Positions 6,761 to 13,738 of a stretch of DNA of 64,000 nt are shown one piece after another; position 1 is the first letter of the stretch; each line of letters opens with the position of its first letter. The stretch lies in assembly GCF_016863135.1 (NCBI RefSeq), contig NZ_BOOH01000065.1, positions 1 to 64,000 of the forward strand, written 5' to 3'. Both the position numbers and the translations under genes were made by a program. Source of the stretch: Planobispora longispora (GTDB lineage: Bacteria > Actinomycetota > Actinomycetes > Streptosporangiales > Streptosporangiaceae). The notes beneath the pieces were generated by a model. The model had not been told where the DNA came from, did no database searches, and worked only from the letters and a program-made list of their open reading frames with translations.

Positions 6761-7743
6761 ACGCGGGCGGAACCGCCGGAACTTCCGGGCCCGGAGCGAC
6801 CGGGACCGCCGGGCCCGGAGCGACCGGGAGCCCGCGGCCGAGCGCCTGGCAGCGGCGCATCGCGGGCGAGTGGGTCGGGCGGCCGTCGCTGTTCGACGCC
6901 TCGGGCGCCTGGCAGGGCTTCGAGGACATCCGGCGCTCGTCGGTCTTCGACGGCGGCGTCACCACCTACCTGATGGACGGCGGCCTGACCGGCGGCGGAC
7001 CGCTCGCCGGGCGGTTCAAGCTGGGCGCCCCGTTCGCGTTCGGGGTGACCGACTCCGGCGGCGACCGCGTCTACACCGGGCCCGACTTCTTCGGCAGCGG
7101 ACGGCCGTACGGATCGTTCGTGGACGCCCACTACTACGGTCCCGGCTGGCAGGTGGACCTCAACACCTGGAACCAGGTGCTGCCGGACGGGGAGACCCAG
7201 GTCTACTCCTCGGTCCTGCACCAGGGCCCGGCCGTGGTCGGCGTCTTCAACGGCGTCTACACCCGCGATCCCCGGGAGACCGAGGCGCTGCTGGAGCGGG
7301 AGACCCGGTGCGGGGCGGTGCCGTACGTCCTGCCGACGAAACAGGCCTGCGCCTACCGGGGCGTCTGCGAGACGTGGGGCGCCGATCGCGAACGGTGGGA
7401 GGACGTCCGGATCACGATCGAGCTGGAACCGGTGAGCCTGCTCGTCACCCGGGTACGCGTCACCTGGTCCGGCGGGCTGCCGCGCTCGTACGAGACGCTC
7501 GCGCGCCGCGACGGGTTCCGCTCCTTCTACGAGGGGCCGGACGCCTGGGGCAACGCGACGGCCTACGGCCGGGCCAACTACGTCTCCCTGCACCTGGGCG
7601 GGGCGGAGAAGCTGAAGGGACGGGAGTTCATGATCGATGCCGAGCCCGGAATGGGCGCGGGCTCGACCCTGGCCGTGGTCTACCGGCTGTTCGACGGCGA
7701 CGCGCCGTCGGCCGTCGTCCACGGCGTCCTGGAGCGCCGATGA
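6757..7743 (+). CDS. Unclassified beta-rich protein, possible calycin/lipocalin-type fold
   Basis: 328 residues after a Gly/Ala/Thr-rich leader (GTAGTSGPGATG-type repeats, about 1-22). The body is rich in alternating hydrophobic strands and has an RRIAGEWVG opening, resembling the GxW strand of calycin barrels such as the CpcS/DUF3598 bilin-binding group; aromatic and Gly-rich strands follow (DAHYYGPGWQVDLNTW, YSSVLHQGPAVVGVFNGVY). No enzyme motif was recognised. GTG 6757 overlaps the preceding stop and its own TGA overlaps the next ATG (ATGA), so it is translationally coupled on both sides with the RCCR-like and SDR genes. Plant-type breakdown needs a magnesium dechelatase; no SGR-like gene is seen, and this is the only unassigned soluble protein in the operon. 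A dechelatase or a tetrapyrrole carrier are both speculative roles. Confidence 0.55.
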   Translation: MNAGGTAGTSGPGATGTAGPGATGSPRPSAWQRRIAGEWVGRPSLFDASGAWQGFEDIRRSSVFDGGVTTYLMDGGLTGGGPLAGRFKLGAPFAFGVTDSGGDRVYTGPDFFGSGRPYGSFVDAHYYGPGWQVDLNTWNQVLPDGETQVYSSVLHQGPAVVGVFNGVYTRDPRETEALLERETRCGAVPYVLPTKQACAYRGVCETWGADRERWEDVRITIELEPVSLLVTRVRVTWSGGLPRSYETLARRDGFRSFYEGPDAWGNATAYGRANYVSLHLGGAEKLKGREFMIDAEPGMGAGSTLAVVYRLFDGDAPSAVVHGVLERR

Positions 7744-8531
7744 CGGGCGCGGGAACCAGGACCGTCGTGGTCACCGGCGGGACCCGGGGCATCGGCCTCG
7801 GGCTCGTGCGCGCCTTCCTGGACCGCGGGCACCGGGTCGCGCTGTGCGGCAGCCGCGCGGAGACGGTGGGGAAGGCGACCGCCGGGCTGCCCGGATCCGA
7901 GATCCTGGGCCTGGTCGCCGACGTCACCGACCGGGACCAGGTGCGGGCGCTGTGGGACGGCGCCGCCGAGCGCTTCGGGCGGGTGGACGTCTGGATCAAC
8001 AACGCCGGGGTCTCGCACACCCGGGCCCCGCTGTGGGAGCTGCCCGACGCCGAGGTCCGCGCCGTGGTCGGGACGAACCTGGTGGGCGTGCTCAACGGCT
8101 CGGCGGTGGCGCTCGCCGGGATGGCCGCCCAGGGCCACGGCCACCTGTGGAACATGGAGGGGCTGGGCAGCGACGGCCGCGCCGTCCCCGGGCTGAGCGT
8201 GTACGGCTCGACCAAGCGGGCGCTGACCTACCTGACCCGGGCGCTGGTCAAGGAGGTGCCGCCGGGGGTGTCGGCCGGGCTGCTGAGCCCGGGGATGGTC
8301 GTCACGGACCTGCTCACCCACGACTACGACCCGGAGTCCTTCGAGAAGGCCAAGAGGATCTTCAACATCCTGGCCGACCGGGTCGAGACCGTCGCCCCCT
8401 GGCTCGCCGAACGGGCGCTGTCGCGGGCGTGCAACGGCGCCCACGTCCGGTGGCTGACCCCGGCGAAGATCGCGGCCCGTTTCGCGCTCGCCCCCGTGCG
8501 CAGGCGCGACCTGTTCTCCGGCGGAGAGTAG
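7740..8531 (+). CDS. Short-chain dehydrogenase resembling chlorophyll b reductase (NYC1/NOL)
   Basis: 263 residues, classical SDR. Cofactor motif TGGTRGIG at 12-19, DV at 61-62, NNAG at 87-90, catalytic Ser144, Tyr155 and Lys159 (YGSTK). Several signatures are those I know from plant NYC1/NOL rather than ordinary SDRs: DVWINNAG, HLWNMEGLGSDGR (plant HIFNMDGAGS), LLSPGMVVTDLL, RIFNILAD and VRWLTPAKI (plant NYLTPPRI). NYC1/NOL reduce the 7-formyl group of chlorophyll b with NADPH as the first step of its breakdown. The unusual 11-residue Ser-Tyr spacing is also as in NYC1. Start codon overlaps the previous stop; the membrane protein gene follows two bases after its own stop. A formyl or keto group of a tetrapyrrole is the favoured substrate; another carbonyl cannot be excluded. 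Confidence 0.82.
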   Translation: MTGAGTRTVVVTGGTRGIGLGLVRAFLDRGHRVALCGSRAETVGKATAGLPGSEILGLVADVTDRDQVRALWDGAAERFGRVDVWINNAGVSHTRAPLWELPDAEVRAVVGTNLVGVLNGSAVALAGMAAQGHGHLWNMEGLGSDGRAVPGLSVYGSTKRALTYLTRALVKEVPPGVSAGLLSPGMVVTDLLTHDYDPESFEKAKRIFNILADRVETVAPWLAERALSRACNGAHVRWLTPAKIAARFALAPVRRRDLFSGGE

Positions 8532-8533
8532 CG

Positions 8534-9178
8534 ATGGACTCCCCGGCGGACTACCCGCTCGCCCTGGCGGCCGAGGACTTCGCCCCGGTGGCGCTGACGA
8601 CCGCCGGGGTGCTGTTCCTGACGCGGTACACCGGCCCGCGGCACGCGCCGGGCGTCGCGGCGGCGGCGGTGCTGATCGGGGCGGGCGGCCTGGGCAAAGC
8701 GGTCTGGAAGCTGGTGGTGGCCCTGGACGGCCCGGACCTGCCCTGGCTGGAGGCGCTGCTGTTCCCTCTGTTGACCCTCGGGTTCGGGGTGCTCGCCTGG
8801 GTCCTGTCCGCCGTGCGCGCGGGGGCGGCGCCGCGATGGGTGAGGCTCCTGGTGCCGGGGCTGACCCTGGCCTGCTCGCTCGGCGCCGTCCTGGCCGGCC
8901 GGACGATCCCGCTGCTGGTCAGCGTCTCGGTCTTCGCCACGCTCTGCGGCGTCCACCTGATCGTCGCCGCCCGCCGCCGGGGCGATCTGACGGCCGCCGG
9001 GCTCTTCGGCGTGCAGCTGCTGGGGTTCTTCGTGCTCAGCCCGCTGGCCGCCCGTCCCGACCAGACCGTCGCCCTGCAGTGGGCCGAGCAGCTGTGCAAC
9101 ACCGCCGCCCAGGCCGCCTTCGCGGTGGCCGCCTTCCGGCTGGGCCGTACCCGGAATCGATCGGAGGTCCTGCGATGA
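8534..9178 (+). CDS. Polytopic membrane protein (about six to seven TM helices), unknown
   Basis: 214 residues, nearly all hydrophobic, with helices around 15-32, 36-56, 70-92, 100-120, 122-140, 150-168 and 175-200, joined by short Arg-rich loops (VRAGAAPRWVR, RRRGD) that suggest positive-inside topology. No signal peptide or transporter signature was recognised. It is tightly coupled: two bases after the SDR stop, and its TGA overlaps the ATG of the next gene. A similar-sized seven-helix protein (47997-48674) begins the minus-strand operon at the other end of the cluster. Substrate uptake, product export or membrane anchoring of the oxygenase complex are guesses. Confidence 0.7.
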   Translation: MDSPADYPLALAAEDFAPVALTTAGVLFLTRYTGPRHAPGVAAAAVLIGAGGLGKAVWKLVVALDGPDLPWLEALLFPLLTLGFGVLAWVLSAVRAGAAPRWVRLLVPGLTLACSLGAVLAGRTIPLLVSVSVFATLCGVHLIVAARRRGDLTAAGLFGVQLLGFFVLSPLAARPDQTVALQWAEQLCNTAAQAAFAVAAFRLGRTRNRSEVLR

Positions 9179-9918
9179 CCGACGCCCTCGGCTGGCGCGC
9201 GAAGTTCGGGGTGATCGCCCCGTCCACGAACACGATCGTCGAGCCCGACTTCTACCGGATGACGGTGCCCGGGGTGACGGCCCACATCGGCCGGATCCAC
9301 ATCCGTGACCAGGACATGGGCGGCGACGAGGGCATGGAGCGGTTGCTGGAGCAGATCCGCGAGGAGATCGGCGCGGCCTGCGAGCGGGTGCTGACCTGCG
9401 AGCCCGACTACATGGTGATGGGGATGTCCGCCGAGACGTTCTGGGGCGGCGTCGAGGGGAACCGGCGGTTCGTCGAGCAGATCCACGACATCACCGGGCT
9501 GCGGACGGCCACCGGCGCCGAGGCGTGCGAGCGGGCGCTGACGTTGTACGGCGCCCGCCGCATCGGCGTCGTCACCCCCTACCAGCCGGTGGGCGACGCG
9601 AACGTGGTCCGGTTCTTCGGCGAGATCGGCTTCGAGGTCGCCGCCATCCGGGGCCTGCGCTGCCCCACCGCCGTGTCGATCGCGCACGTCACCGAGGCCG
9701 AGCTGCGCGCCGCCCTGGTCGAGGTGGACGGCCCGGACGTGGACGCGCTCGTGCAGTGCGGCACCAACCTGTCCATGGTGGGCCTGGCCGACGAGGCCGA
9801 GCGCCGGCTGGGCAAGCCGGTCATCGCCATCAACGCCGCGACCTGGTGGATGGCGCTGCGCGACAACGGCATCCACGACCGGGTGCACGGCGCGGGCTCC
9901 CTGCTGCGCGAGCACTGA
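9175..9918 (+). CDS. Maleate isomerase / arylmalonate decarboxylase (Asp/Glu racemase superfamily) enzyme
   Basis: 247 residues. The opening GVIAPSTNTIVEPDFYRM is the typical start of maleate cis-trans isomerases and arylmalonate decarboxylases. The superfamily normally has two active-site cysteines; here only the second is present (Cys195 in VQCGTNLS), while the first position reads MGMSAETF (near residues 82-89). Single-Cys members include arylmalonate decarboxylase, so decarboxylation of a malonate-like acid, or a one-cysteine isomerisation of a substituted maleate, is more likely than amino acid racemisation. Last gene of the tetrapyrrole-type operon (ATGA overlap). A maleate-type substrate would fit maleimides released from pyrrole rings (inference). 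Confidence 0.8.
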   Translation: MTDALGWRAKFGVIAPSTNTIVEPDFYRMTVPGVTAHIGRIHIRDQDMGGDEGMERLLEQIREEIGAACERVLTCEPDYMVMGMSAETFWGGVEGNRRFVEQIHDITGLRTATGAEACERALTLYGARRIGVVTPYQPVGDANVVRFFGEIGFEVAAIRGLRCPTAVSIAHVTEAELRAALVEVDGPDVDALVQCGTNLSMVGLADEAERRLGKPVIAINAATWWMALRDNGIHDRVHGAGSLLREH

Positions 9919-9934
9919 GCTCCCCGCCGCCCGA

Positions 9935-9962
9935 GCGCCGGTCCGCGCCGGGCGTCCGGCGC
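9935..9962 (+). terminator. Probable terminator between convergent genes
   Basis: GCGCCGG (9935-9941) pairs with CCGGCGC (9956-9962) across a 14-base GC-rich loop, in the 73-base gap between the end of the plus-strand operon and the end of the minus-strand HMG-CoA lyase-like gene. The stem is short, so the call is tentative. Confidence 0.4.
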
Positions 9963-9991
9963 GCGGCAGGGCGGGGCGGTCCCCGCGCCGG

Positions 9992-10891
9992 TCAGTGGGC
10001 GGGCGGGGGCCAGATCCCGGCGCGCCCGAGCTGGGCGGGGAGCCGGCCGTCCAGCTCCTTCTCGATCAGGGCCGCGGCGGCGAGCACCCCGGGCAGGTCG
10101 GCCCCGGTCCGCACGCCCGAGCGGTGCAGCAGGTAGAGCAGGTCCTCGGTGGCGATGTTGCCGGTGGCGGCCGGGGCGAAGGGGCAGCCGCCGATGCCCC
10201 CGGCGCTGGCGTCCAGGGCCGCGGCGCCCGCCTCCAGGGCGGCGACCGCGTTGGCGTAACCGGTGTTGCGGGTGTTGTGGAAGTGGAAGCGCAGCGGCGC
10301 GGCGGTCGCCTCGCCGACCGCCTCGGCCAGGCGGCGCACTCCCGCGGGGACGCCGACGCCGATCGTGTCGGCCAGCGCGACCTCCTGCGCGCCGGGGCAG
10401 CGCCGGACCAGGTCGGCGACGCGGGCCGGGTCCACCTCGCCCTCGAACGGGCAGCCGAAGCTCGCCGCCACGGTGAGCGTCACGGTGAGCCCGGCCCCGC
10501 GCGCCCGCTCCGCGATCACTCCGAAGCCGCGGACCGCGTCGTCCACGGACATGCCCTGGTTGCGGCGGGAGAAGGTCTCGGTGGCCACCACCACGGCGTT
10601 GACCTCGTCCACCCCGGCGGTCAGCGCCCGGTCCAGGCCGCGCCCGTTCAGCACCAGGCCCGCGTAGCGCACCCCGGGAACGCGCGGCACGCGCGCCATG
10701 ACCTCCTCGGCGTCGGCCATCTGCGGCACCCGTCCCGGGTGCACGAAACTGACCGCCTCGACGCGCCGCAGCCCGGCCGCGACCAGCGCCTCGACATAGG
10801 CGACCTTGGCGGCGGTGGGGACGATCGCCCGCTCGTTCTGCAGGCCGTCGCGCGGACCTACCTCGATCACCTCGACGCTCATGGATTGCAT
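9992..10891 (-). CDS. HMG-CoA lyase-like enzyme (DRE-TIM superfamily)
   Basis: 299 residues, TIM barrel. Signatures in order: EVGPRDGLQNE (substrate and metal site), EAVSFVHP, the HFHNTRNTG metal-binding His pair, and GGCPFAPAATGNIATED, the Cys-containing loop that marks HMG-CoA lyases. The family cleaves 3-hydroxy-3-methylglutaryl-CoA or longer or branched 3-hydroxyacyl-CoAs into acetyl-CoA and an oxo acid. Start 10891 has AAGGA five bases upstream; MSVEV at 10882 is an alternative. It is divergent from the GntR/CoA-transferase operon, with only 66 bases between, and probably shares its control. In this context it may release acetyl-CoA from a branched hydroxyacyl-CoA formed from tetrapyrrole side chains or ring fragments (inference). 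Confidence 0.9.
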   Translation of the reverse strand: MQSMSVEVIEVGPRDGLQNERAIVPTAAKVAYVEALVAAGLRRVEAVSFVHPGRVPQMADAEEVMARVPRVPGVRYAGLVLNGRGLDRALTAGVDEVNAVVVATETFSRRNQGMSVDDAVRGFGVIAERARGAGLTVTLTVAASFGCPFEGEVDPARVADLVRRCPGAQEVALADTIGVGVPAGVRRLAEAVGEATAAPLRFHFHNTRNTGYANAVAALEAGAAALDASAGGIGGCPFAPAATGNIATEDLLYLLHRSGVRTGADLPGVLAAAALIEKELDGRLPAQLGRAGIWPPPAH

Positions 10892-10956
10892 ACAAATCCT
10901 TGCTATGAGGCGAGCTTTTCCCCATCATGGTGACAGATCGATCAGAGGAATGTACA
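10886..10956. promoter_or_regulatory. Divergent promoter with possible GntR/FCD operators
   Basis: The HMG-CoA lyase/GntR gap holds two short palindromes of the kind bound by FCD-type GntR proteins: TTGCATACAA at 10886-10895, overlapping the lyase start, and TGTACA at 10951-10956 just before the GntR ATG. Autoregulation by the GntR protein is likely. AGAGGAA (10943-10949) is its ribosome binding site. Confidence 0.4.
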
Positions 10957-10957
10957 C

Positions 10958-11587
10958 ATGTCGGTTGTCGACGATCTCAGGGACCTGATCCTGCGGGGCC
11001 GGTACGCACCCGGGGCCAGGCTCGGCGAGGTCGAGCTCGCCGAGACCCTCGGCGTCAGCAGGACCCCGGTCCGCGAGGCGCTCCGGCGCCTGCAGGCGGA
11101 GGGGCTCGTCGAGGTCGTCGCCAACCGGGGCGCGCGGGTGGCGGAGCATCCCGCCGGAGACCTGGAGACGGTCTTCGAGCTGCGCGCGCGGATCGAGGGC
11201 CTGGCCGCCCGCCAGGCCGCCGCCGTCGCGACCGCCGAGGACGCCGACCGTCTGCACGGGATCGCCGTCGCCCTCAGGGAGCACGCCGAGCGGCACGACC
11301 TCGACGCCGTCTACCGGCTCAACGCCGACTTCCACCAGGGGCTGGTACGGCTCGGCGGCAGCGCGGTCCTCGCCCAGTCGCTCAGCGCGCTGATCCACTC
11401 CCCCGTCCTGCTGCGCACCTACGGCTCCTTCGACGCCGAGGCCATGCGGCGCAGCGCTGACCACCACATCGAGATCGCGGCCGCCGTGCGCGCGGGGGAT
11501 CCGGACTGGGCCGAGGCGGTCATGCGCGCCCACCTGTTCTCCGCCCGGGCCTCGCTGCTGGGCCCCCGGCGCCGGGACGACGGCTGA
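10958..11587 (+). CDS. GntR-family transcriptional regulator, FCD (FadR) subfamily
   Basis: 209 residues. An N-terminal winged helix (about 1-65) contains the GntR signature ELAETLGVSRTPVREALRRL and ANRGARVAE wing; the C-terminal FCD helical domain (about 75-200) carries the usual metal/ligand positions (Asp/His in LNADFHQGL, HHIEI, and MRAHL). FCD regulators sense carboxylic acids or CoA-linked intermediates. The gene heads an operon with a CoA-transferase and an amidohydrolase and is divergent from an HMG-CoA lyase-like gene; it is the only regulator coded inside the catabolic blocks, so its ligand is probably an acid intermediate of the pathway. Confidence 0.9.
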   Translation: MSVVDDLRDLILRGRYAPGARLGEVELAETLGVSRTPVREALRRLQAEGLVEVVANRGARVAEHPAGDLETVFELRARIEGLAARQAAAVATAEDADRLHGIAVALREHAERHDLDAVYRLNADFHQGLVRLGGSAVLAQSLSALIHSPVLLRTYGSFDAEAMRRSADHHIEIAAAVRAGDPDWAEAVMRAHLFSARASLLGPRRRDDG

Positions 11588-11633
11588 CCTCCGGACCCGC
11601 CCGCGGGCGGGTCCCCGTACCCGAAGGAGTTCG

Positions 11634-12830
11634 ATGAGAGGTCTCCCCCTCGGCGACATCCGCGTCGTCGAGCTCGGGCAACTGCTCGCCGGGCCGTTCT
11701 GCGGCCAGCTCCTCGGCGACTTCGGCGCCGAGGTCATCAAGGTGGAGGACCCCGGCAGGGGCGATCCGATGCGGCAGTGGGGCCGGGAGAAACCCCACGG
11801 GAAGTCCCTGTGGTGGCCGGTCGTGGCGCGCAACAAGAAGTCCGTCACCTGCGACCTGCGCACGGCCCGGGGCCAGGAGCTCGTCCGGGAGCTGGCCGCC
11901 CGCTCCGACGTGCTGCTGGAGAACTTCCGGCCCGGCACGCTGGAGCGCTGGGGGCTCTCGCCCGGGGAGCTGCACGCGATCAACCCCCGGCTGGTCATCA
12001 CCCGGGTCACCGGCTTCGGGCAGACCGGCCCGTACGCGCCCCGGGCGGGGTACGGCTCGATCGGCGAGGCCATGGGCGGCATCAGATACGTCACCGGCGA
12101 CCCCGACCGGCCGCCGTCGCGCGCCGGGATCTCCCTCGGCGACTCGCTGGCCGCCACCCACGCCTGCATCGGCACGCTGGTCGCCCTGCACGAGCGGGAG
12201 CGCAGCGGCAGGGGCCAGGTCGTCGACTCGGCGATCTACGAGGCGGTGCTGGCCATGATGGAGTCGCTGCTGCCGGAGTGGCAGCAGGCGTCCTACCGGC
12301 GTGAGCGCACCGGGCCCGTGCTGCCCAACGTCTCGCCGAGCAACGTCTACCCCACCGAGGACGGCGAGTCCCTCCTCATCGCCGCCAACCAGGACAGCGT
12401 CTTCCGCCGCCTGGCCGCCGTGATGGGCGAGCCGGGCCTGGCCGACGACCCGCGCTACGCCACGCACGGCGCCCGTGGCGCGCACATGGCCGAGCTGGAC
12501 GAGCTGATCGCCGCGTGGACGGCGTGCCACCCCGCCGACGACCTGCTGGCGCGCCTGAACGACGGCGGCGTGCCCGCCGGGCGCGTCTACACGGCCGAGG
12601 ACATGTTCGCCGACCCCCACTTCGCCGCCCGCGAGGCGATCGTGCGCGTCCCGCACCCCGACTTCGGCGAGCTGGCCATGCAGAACGTGACGCCCAGGCT
12701 GTCGGAGACCCCCGGCGGCGTCCGCAGCCCGGGACCCGCGCTCGGCCGGCACAACGACGAGGTCTACCGGGGCCTGCTCGGCCTCGGCGAGGAGGAGATG
12801 GCGCGCCTGCGGACGGAGCGCGTCATCTGA
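11634..12830 (+). CDS. CoA-transferase, family III (CaiB/BaiF)
   Basis: 398 residues of full family length. Starts with DIRVVELGQLLAGPFCGQLL, followed by FGAEVIKVE (CoA-binding strand), ENFRPGTLERWG, RVTGFGQTGPYA, and the catalytic aspartate at 170 in SLGDSLAA. Family III enzymes move CoA between carboxylic acids through aspartyl-CoA thioester and anhydride intermediates. RBS AAGGAG just upstream of ATG 11634; 46 bases after the GntR stop and 38 bases before the isochorismatase-family gene. It closely resembles the copy at 33466. Likely activates a dicarboxylic or branched acid for the lyases of the cluster; donor and acceptor unknown. Confidence 0.92.
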   Translation: MRGLPLGDIRVVELGQLLAGPFCGQLLGDFGAEVIKVEDPGRGDPMRQWGREKPHGKSLWWPVVARNKKSVTCDLRTARGQELVRELAARSDVLLENFRPGTLERWGLSPGELHAINPRLVITRVTGFGQTGPYAPRAGYGSIGEAMGGIRYVTGDPDRPPSRAGISLGDSLAATHACIGTLVALHERERSGRGQVVDSAIYEAVLAMMESLLPEWQQASYRRERTGPVLPNVSPSNVYPTEDGESLLIAANQDSVFRRLAAVMGEPGLADDPRYATHGARGAHMAELDELIAAWTACHPADDLLARLNDGGVPAGRVYTAEDMFADPHFAAREAIVRVPHPDFGELAMQNVTPRLSETPGGVRSPGPALGRHNDEVYRGLLGLGEEEMARLRTERVI

Positions 12831-12868
12831 AGCCCGTCCGAAGGCCGTCCCGAGCGGAGGCGTCCGAC

Positions 12869-13633
12869 ATGAACCATCCGGCGCACGTCCCCGGCAGCGC
12901 GGAGCCCGCGCCGGCGGGCGGCTTCTCGGATACGGAGTCCGGGGAGCTCGCAGAACCCGCGGAGCTCGCGGAGCTCGCGGAGCTCGCGGAGCTCGCGGAG
13001 CTCGCGGAGCCCGCGCCGGCGGGCGTGGTCAGAGAGCACCGGGAGGTGTTCGGGCGGTCCCTTCCCTTCGGGCGTCGCCCAGCGCTGATCATGGTCGACC
13101 TCATGCGCGCCTACTTCGAGCCGGGCGCCGAGCTGTACCTGGGCTCGCGCGCCTGCCTGGAGTCGGCCGCCCGGGTCCTGGCCGCGGCCCGCTCGGCGGG
13201 CGTGCCGGTGATCCACACCCGGGTGGCCTTCGGCCCGGGCGGGGTCGACGGCGGCCTGTTCTTCCGCAAGGTCGCCCCGCTGCGCCACCTGGTCGGCGAC
13301 ACCCCGCTCGGCGCGCTGATGCCCGAGGCCGGGCCGGGCTCCGGCGAACCGGTGATCGTCAAGCAGTACGCCAGCGCCTTCTTCGGCACCGCCCTGGCCT
13401 CCACGCTGAACGTCCTGCGGGTGGACACGCTCGTCATCGCCGGAGTCTCCACCAGCGGCTGCGTGCGCGCCACCGCCGTCGACGCGATCCAGCACGGCTT
13501 CGTGCCGATCGTCGTGCGGCAGGCGGTGGGCGACCGCGATCCCCGGCCGCACGAGGCCGCCCTCTTCGACATCCAGGCCAAGTACGGCGAGGTCTGGGAG
13601 GAGGCCGACGTGCTGGCCCGGCTGCGGGCCTGA
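12869..13633 (+). CDS. Isochorismatase-family amidohydrolase (maleamate/N-carbamoylsarcosine amidase type)
   Basis: 254 residues. The catalytic triad of cysteine amidohydrolases is intact: Asp77 in IMVDLM, Lys165 in IVKQYASAFFG and Cys198 in STSGCVRATA; the YASAFFGT and TSGCVRA patterns are those of the N-carbamoylsarcosine amidase/maleamate amidohydrolase branch. These hydrolyse a primary amide or carbamoyl group to ammonia and an acid. The start at ATG 12869 has GGAGG eight bases upstream and produces an N-terminal extension of about 60 residues containing an ELA/EPA repeat (see repeat at 12943). It lies downstream of the CoA-transferase. Maleamate or a substituted maleamate, derived from a maleimide, is the favoured substrate given the maleate isomerase-like and hydantoinase-like genes nearby (inference). 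Confidence 0.87.
   Translation: MNHPAHVPGSAEPAPAGGFSDTESGELAEPAELAELAELAELAELAEPAPAGVVREHREVFGRSLPFGRRPALIMVDLMRAYFEPGAELYLGSRACLESAARVLAAARSAGVPVIHTRVAFGPGGVDGGLFFRKVAPLRHLVGDTPLGALMPEAGPGSGEPVIVKQYASAFFGTALASTLNVLRVDTLVIAGVSTSGCVRATAVDAIQHGFVPIVVRQAVGDRDPRPHEAALFDIQAKYGEVWEEADVLARLRA
12943..13014 (+). repeat. In-frame 9-bp tandem repeat (ELA/EPA) in the amidohydrolase N-terminus
   Basis: Eight consecutive 9-base units based on GGAGCTCGC; five central copies are identical (12961-13005), with variant units at 12952 and 13006. In frame they code for Glu-Leu-Ala or Glu-Pro-Ala. The unit count could change by slippage without breaking the gene. Confidence 0.95.
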
Positions 13634-13653
13634 CAGGCGGCCGGGCCGCTCCA

Positions 13654-13682
13654 TTGACGAGGGCGCGCCCGCCGGGACATGC
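13654..13682 (+). promoter_or_regulatory. Putative promoter of the ligase-cupin operon
   Basis: ATTGACG with the -35-like TTGACG at 13654-13659, then 17 bases, then a weak -10-like ACATGC (13677-13682), followed by the operator at 13700. The layout parallels the promoter at 2912-2940. Confidence 0.4.
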
Positions 13683-13699
13683 TTCCCCTGAGAGAAAGT

Positions 13700-13724
13700 G
13701 AAACTGCGTTTCCTCATAGGAAAC
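13700..13724. promoter_or_regulatory. Cluster operator, copy 3 (acyl-CoA ligase operon)
   Basis: GAAAC-TGC-GTTTC at 13700-13712 runs directly into a second palindrome, GTTTCC-TCATA-GGAAAC (13708-13724), so there are three half-sites. Read on the minus strand, 20 of 25 positions match the copy at 33377-33401. It ends 14 bases before the ligase start. Confidence 0.75.
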
Positions 13725-13738
13725 ATCAAGGGGGAACG

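Noticed and set aside
2987-9918. Operon read as steroid ring hydroxylation (KshA-type) or vanillate demethylation
   Set aside because: The Rieske and mononuclear motifs would allow it, but no kstD, hsa, or aromatic-ring genes are present, and the RCCR-like and NYC1-like proteins have no place in those pathways.
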